Assembly: GCA_003158365.1 (NCBI GenBank)
Contig: PMIW01000229.1
Coordinates: 1 to 9,151, forward strand
Source: Ignavibacteriota bacterium
GTDB lineage: Bacteria; Bacteroidota; Ignavibacteria; Tepidaquicellales; Tepidaquicellaceae
Direction: 5' to 3'
DNA: 9,151 nucleotides
Shown: positions 5,863-9,151 of the stretch, piece after piece
Position numbering within the stretch: position 1 is the stretch's first letter
Layout: each line of letters starts with the position of its first letter
Position numbers and translations under genes: made by a program
Notes under the pieces: generated by a model
What the model was told of the DNA's origin: nothing
Database searches by the model: none
Seen by the model: the letters and a program-made list of their open reading frames with translations, nothing else

Positions 5863-6399
5863 ATGAAAAACTTAAAATTTAAACTCTCGATTTTCACGGT
5901 TTTTTCTGTGATATTAATTTCGGCCATCTTACTATCCGGCTGCACAAAACAGGATAAAAAAGAAACATCCGATAGCAAAGATAAAAAAACGGAGGATGTG
6001 CAAAAAACGGATAATTCGCAGCAGGATATTTCTACACTGATGAATCAGGAAGAAATAAAGACCAATGCTGATGATAAAAACAAGAAAGAAAACGAGAATA
6101 AAGATAACGCAAAATTAAATATTGAAAATAAGACTATTAAAATTCCGTCTGCTCAGTGTGAAACCTGTAAAGAAAATATTACGAAAGCACTAAAAAAAGT
6201 AAACGGTATAAAATCATACGACGTAGATATTGATAATAAAATTGTAAGTGTCAACTTCGATAAAGAAGTTACGGATTTAAGCAAAATTGAAAATGCAATT
6301 ACGTCAGCAGGTTATGACGCTAATAATAAAAAAGCAAACCCTGATGCCTATGCTAAACTCGATGATTGCTGTAAAAAACCGGAAGACAGAAAAAAATAA
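5863..6399 (+). CDS. Lipoprotein with C-terminal heavy-metal-associated (HMA) domain, putative periplasmic metallochaperone
   Basis: A 178-residue protein in three parts. Residues 1-27 are a lipoprotein signal with lipobox LSGC (Cys27). Residues 28 to about 88 are a charged, low-complexity Lys/Asp/Glu/Asn linker that could reach into the periplasm. Residues about 89-155 are an HMA (ferredoxin-like beta-alpha-beta-beta-alpha-beta) domain with the metal site SAQC99ETC102KEN, then VNGIKSYDVDIDNKIVSVNF and ITSAGYDAN. A short tail, NPDAYAKLDDCCKKPE, has a further CC pair (169-170). HMA domains bind Cu(I), Hg(II) or similar ions through CxxC and pass them on by ligand exchange. Lying 33 bases after cusB and 17 before cusA, it is a likely member of the efflux operon and a candidate donor of periplasmic metal to CusB or CusA. 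It is unrelated in sequence to the OB-fold CusF. The alternative is a Hg chaperone of the MerP type, but no mer genes are visible. Confidence 0.85.
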   Translation: MKNLKFKLSIFTVFSVILISAILLSGCTKQDKKETSDSKDKKTEDVQKTDNSQQDISTLMNQEEIKTNADDKNKKENENKDNAKLNIENKTIKIPSAQCETCKENITKALKKVNGIKSYDVDIDNKIVSVNFDKEVTDLSKIENAITSAGYDANNKKANPDAYAKLDDCCKKPEDRKK

Positions 6400-6416
6400 A
6401 TAATTAATTTTGAATC

Positions 6417-9151
6417 ATGATAGAAAAAATCATAGATTTCTCGGTAAATAACAGATTCGTAATTCTGCTTTTGTACATTGGAATTATTGCCTATGGTATT
6501 TATTCGATGGTGCATACTCCGGTCGATGCAATACCCGATTTATCCGAAAATCAGGTTATTATCTGGACCGAATGGATGGGCAGAAGCCCTCAGATAATCG
6601 AAGACCAGATTACTTACCCGCTTACGACAAACCTGCAGGGAATGCCTCAGGTAAAAGCAGTAAGAAGCCAGTCAATGTTCGGAATGAGTTTTATATATGT
6701 GATATTCGAAGATAATACCGATATCTACTGGGCTCGAAGCCGCGTACTCGAGAAGCTTTCACAAATTCAGGGAACACTTCCCGAAGGAGTAAAACCAATC
6801 CTTGGACCCGACGGTACGGGCGTCGGGCACGTTTACTGGTACCATCTTGTAAGCAATAAATATGACCTCGGTGAGTTAAGAGCTGTTCAGGATTATTATC
6901 TGAAACTAGGTTTGCAATCAGTCGAAGGTGTTGCGGAAGTAGCATCGATTGGAGGATTTATTAAACAATACCAGATTGATGTTGACCCTAATAAATTAAA
7001 TGCATACGGCATCGGCATTTCGGATGTAGTTTCGGCTATTCAGAGAAGTAATAAGGATGTTGGCGGACGAAATATAGAATCATCGGACATAGATTATTTT
7101 GTCAGAGGCAAAGGATACATCACGAATGTAAATGATATCGATGAAATTACTTTATCAACCGGTAAAGGTGGAATTCCTGTCAGGATAAAAGATATAGCAA
7201 CTGTACAGATTGGAGCTGATATACGGCGCGGATTAATGGATATGAACGGCGAAGGTGAAGTTGTCGGCGGAATAATTGTAATGCGTTACGGTGAAAATGC
7301 AATGACTGTCATCGACCGCGTTAAGGAAAAAATCAAAGAGCTTGAAAAGGGATTGCCGGAAGGAATCACAGTTCAAACCTCTTATGACAGAAGTGGTTTG
7401 ATAACGAGTTCTATAGAAACTCTAAAAAGAGCTATCATAGAAGAATGTTTGATTGTGTCTTTAATTGTTCTTGCTTTTCTTTTCCACTTCAGAAGTGCTT
7501 TGAGAATATTGATTGAGATACCCACCGCACTTCTCATTTCATTTATATTAATGAGACAGTTCAACATTACATCGAACATAATGAGCCTTGGAGGTCTCAT
7601 TATTTCAATCGGAATTCTTGTAGACGCTTCGATAGTAATGGTTGAAAATGCTTATCGCAATATTGCGAAAGCTCAGGAATTGGGATTAGAAATCGATTAC
7701 AAAGAAATTGCTGCTAAATCCGCAAAACAGGTTGGTCGGGCGATTTTCTTTTCAGAAGCAATTATAGTGGTTTCATTTCTTCCTGTATTTTTACTTGAAG
7801 GACAGGAAGGAAAATTATTTCATCCGCTCGCTTTTACAAAAACATTTGCAATAGCGGGTTCGGCATTTATTACAATCACACTCGTTCCGATGTTAATGAC
7901 ACTTTTTATGAAAGGGAAAGTTTACGGCGAAAAGAAAAATCCCGTTATGAGGTTTTTTAACAGTATTTATGACCCCGTGCTCAGTCTTGCACTAAAATAC
8001 AGAAAGACTACACTTGCTATAAACATCATCGCATTGCTTGCAACCATTCCATTGATTATGAATACGGGAAGTGAATTTATGCCGCCGCTCGATGAAGGAA
8101 GTTTGCTTTTTATGCCTACAACATTGCCAAACATCTCTATTAACGAAGCTAAACGAATTTTACAGGTTCAGGATGCAATTATAAAAAGTGTTCCTGAAGT
8201 TGAACAAGTGCTTGGAAAAGTCGGCAGGGCTGAAACGCCTACTGACCCTGCCCCCGTAAGCATGATTGAAACAATAATTATTTTAAAAGATAAATCCGAA
8301 TGGCGAAAAGGATTAACCAAAGCAGACATAGTTTCAGAACTTAATTCTAAATTACAGATTCCCGGTGTTAGTAACGGATGGACACAGCCTATTATCAACA
8401 GAATTAATATGCTCTCGACAGGCGTGCGAACTGACCTTGGCGTGAAAATATTCGGAGATAATCTCGATACGCTTGAAATACTTGCAATCAAAGCAGAAGG
8501 AATATTGAAAAAAATTCCGGGAGCTGCGGATGTGTTCGCAGAAAGAACTCAGGGCGGTTCTTATATTGATATAGATGTTAAACGTGATGCAATTTCAAGA
8601 TATGGTTTGAATGTTGGTGATGTACAGGATGTTATCGAAACTGCAATCGGTGGAGAAAATATTTCTAAGACGGTAGAGGGCAGAAGAAGATTTCCTATTC
8701 GCGTCAGGTATTTGAAAGATTATCGGATGGATATAGATGCTTTGAAAAAAGTTTATGTATCCGTTTCAAATAATACCGGTTCGATGAATACAGGCACTAC
8801 AGGTATGGGTTCAGGTTCACCTGTGATTTCACTAAATCAGTCAAGCGGCAAAATGCAAATTCCTTTGGGTGAGATTGTTGATATAAAAATCACCAATGGT
8901 CCGCCTATGATTGGCTCCGAAAATGCATTGCTCCGCTCGATAGTATTTTTGAATGTAAGAGGAAGAGATATGGGCGGGTTTGTCGGCGATGCTAAAGAAG
9001 TTCTCGATAAAGAGTTGGCTCCGTCGCTTCCCAAAGGATATTTTTATTCCTGGAGCGGCCAGTGGGAAAATCAAATCCGGGCAAAGCAAAGGCTCGAAAT
9101 TATTATGCCGATTGTTTTTCTTGTAATTTTTGTAATGCTTTATTTTGTTTA
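6417..9151 (+). CDS. cusA: CusA-type heavy-metal RND efflux pump (Cu/Ag), 3'-truncated by the window
   Basis: The frame is open from ATG 6417 to the window edge: 911 complete codons, with roughly the last 150 residues missing compared with E. coli CusA (about 1047). It is the inner-membrane, proton-driven pump of the tripartite system. Visible are the first transmembrane helix (about 12-30), PVDAIPDLSENQVIIWTEW after it, LGPDGTGVGHVYWYHL at 129-144, and a membrane segment with NIMSLGGL and ILVDASIVMVEN whose Asp403 corresponds to the proton-relay Asp405. The CusA methionine triad is conserved as M566 (LLFMPTTLP), M616 (DPAPVSMIET) and M665 (INMLSTG), matching M573, M623 and M672. M389 and M408 match two further Met-relay positions, whereas M403 is replaced by Leu and M755 by Asn (my alignment by eye). 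A Ser/Gly/Thr/Met-rich insertion at about 785-813 is absent from E. coli CusA. The ATG is 17 bases after the HMA lipoprotein and lacks a Shine-Dalgarno sequence. Confidence 0.95.
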   Translation, partial: MIEKIIDFSVNNRFVILLLYIGIIAYGIYSMVHTPVDAIPDLSENQVIIWTEWMGRSPQIIEDQITYPLTTNLQGMPQVKAVRSQSMFGMSFIYVIFEDNTDIYWARSRVLEKLSQIQGTLPEGVKPILGPDGTGVGHVYWYHLVSNKYDLGELRAVQDYYLKLGLQSVEGVAEVASIGGFIKQYQIDVDPNKLNAYGIGISDVVSAIQRSNKDVGGRNIESSDIDYFVRGKGYITNVNDIDEITLSTGKGGIPVRIKDIATVQIGADIRRGLMDMNGEGEVVGGIIVMRYGENAMTVIDRVKEKIKELEKGLPEGITVQTSYDRSGLITSSIETLKRAIIEECLIVSLIVLAFLFHFRSALRILIEIPTALLISFILMRQFNITSNIMSLGGLIISIGILVDASIVMVENAYRNIAKAQELGLEIDYKEIAAKSAKQVGRAIFFSEAIIVVSFLPVFLLEGQEGKLFHPLAFTKTFAIAGSAFITITLVPMLMTLFMKGKVYGEKKNPVMRFFNSIYDPVLSLALKYRKTTLAINIIALLATIPLIMNTGSEFMPPLDEGSLLFMPTTLPNISINEAKRILQVQDAIIKSVPEVEQVLGKVGRAETPTDPAPVSMIETIIILKDKSEWRKGLTKADIVSELNSKLQIPGVSNGWTQPIINRINMLSTGVRTDLGVKIFGDNLDTLEILAIKAEGILKKIPGAADVFAERTQGGSYIDIDVKRDAISRYGLNVGDVQDVIETAIGGENISKTVEGRRRFPIRVRYLKDYRMDIDALKKVYVSVSNNTGSMNTGTTGMGSGSPVISLNQSSGKMQIPLGEIVDIKITNGPPMIGSENALLRSIVFLNVRGRDMGGFVGDAKEVLDKELAPSLPKGYFYSWSGQWENQIRAKQRLEIIMPIVFLVIFVMLYFV

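Noticed and set aside
6691..9089. Minus-strand frames opposite cusA (6691-6945, 7382-7600, 8168-8491, 8837-9034, 8841-9089)
   Set aside because: They lie opposite a continuous CusA reading frame with conserved motifs and have no features of their own.
6417..9151. CzcA (Co/Zn/Cd) identity for the RND pump
   Set aside because: The Cu/Ag methionine triad and the LVDASIVMVEN segment match CusA. CzcA-type pumps use acidic residues at the metal site and lack this triad.

Overview
The window is a bacterial chromosomal or metagenomic contig fragment with two parts of different base composition. Positions 1 to about 1310 are GC-richer: sample 60-base lines are about 50-62% GC. From about 1320 to the end the DNA is AT-rich: sample lines are 27-37% GC. 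The step falls inside the 3' end of the enolase gene. In the AT-rich part the genes have A/T-rich leaders without an obvious Shine-Dalgarno sequence. Together with the Bacteroidota-type HYC_CC_PP-like small protein, this suggests a Bacteroidota / Chlorobiota-Ignavibacteriota lineage (inference only). The GC-richer part may be horizontally acquired, or may come from another organism through a chimeric assembly.

Layout of the left part. A 5'-truncated family 4/5-type uracil-DNA glycosylase (2-505, +) is followed by a long hairpin (529-578). Next comes a thioredoxin-fold peroxiredoxin-like gene (654-1112, +) interrupted by one in-frame TGA. The TGA sits exactly at the first position of the CPYC redox motif and is followed by a compact hairpin matching the bacterial SECIS rules. 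It is therefore best read as a selenoprotein (UPYC, Sec44), not a pseudogene. A 24-bp perfect inverted repeat (1118-1168) separates it from the convergent, complete enolase gene (1212-2516, -).

Layout of the right part. A divergent AT-rich promoter region (2517-2712) leads to a co-directional copper/silver resistance cluster. In order it holds a small secreted Cys-rich HYC_CC_PP-like protein (2713-3108), a TolC-family outer-membrane channel (3209-4474), a CusB-type membrane fusion protein with an N-terminal CPMHP...CPIC metal-binding domain (4486-5829), a lipoprotein carrying a heavy-metal-associated (HMA) domain with CxxC (5863-6399), and a CusA-type RND pump (6417 to the window end, truncated). 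The pump keeps all three methionines equivalent to the E. coli CusA periplasmic Met triad, which points to Cu(I)/Ag(I) and not Zn/Co/Cd. The channel, adaptor and pump would form the tripartite efflux complex. The HMA lipoprotein sits where a periplasmic metallochaperone is expected and may do the job of CusF, which is absent from this window.

The most interesting items are the unannotated selenoprotein with its SECIS, the compositional break inside eno, and the HMA lipoprotein embedded between cusB and cusA.
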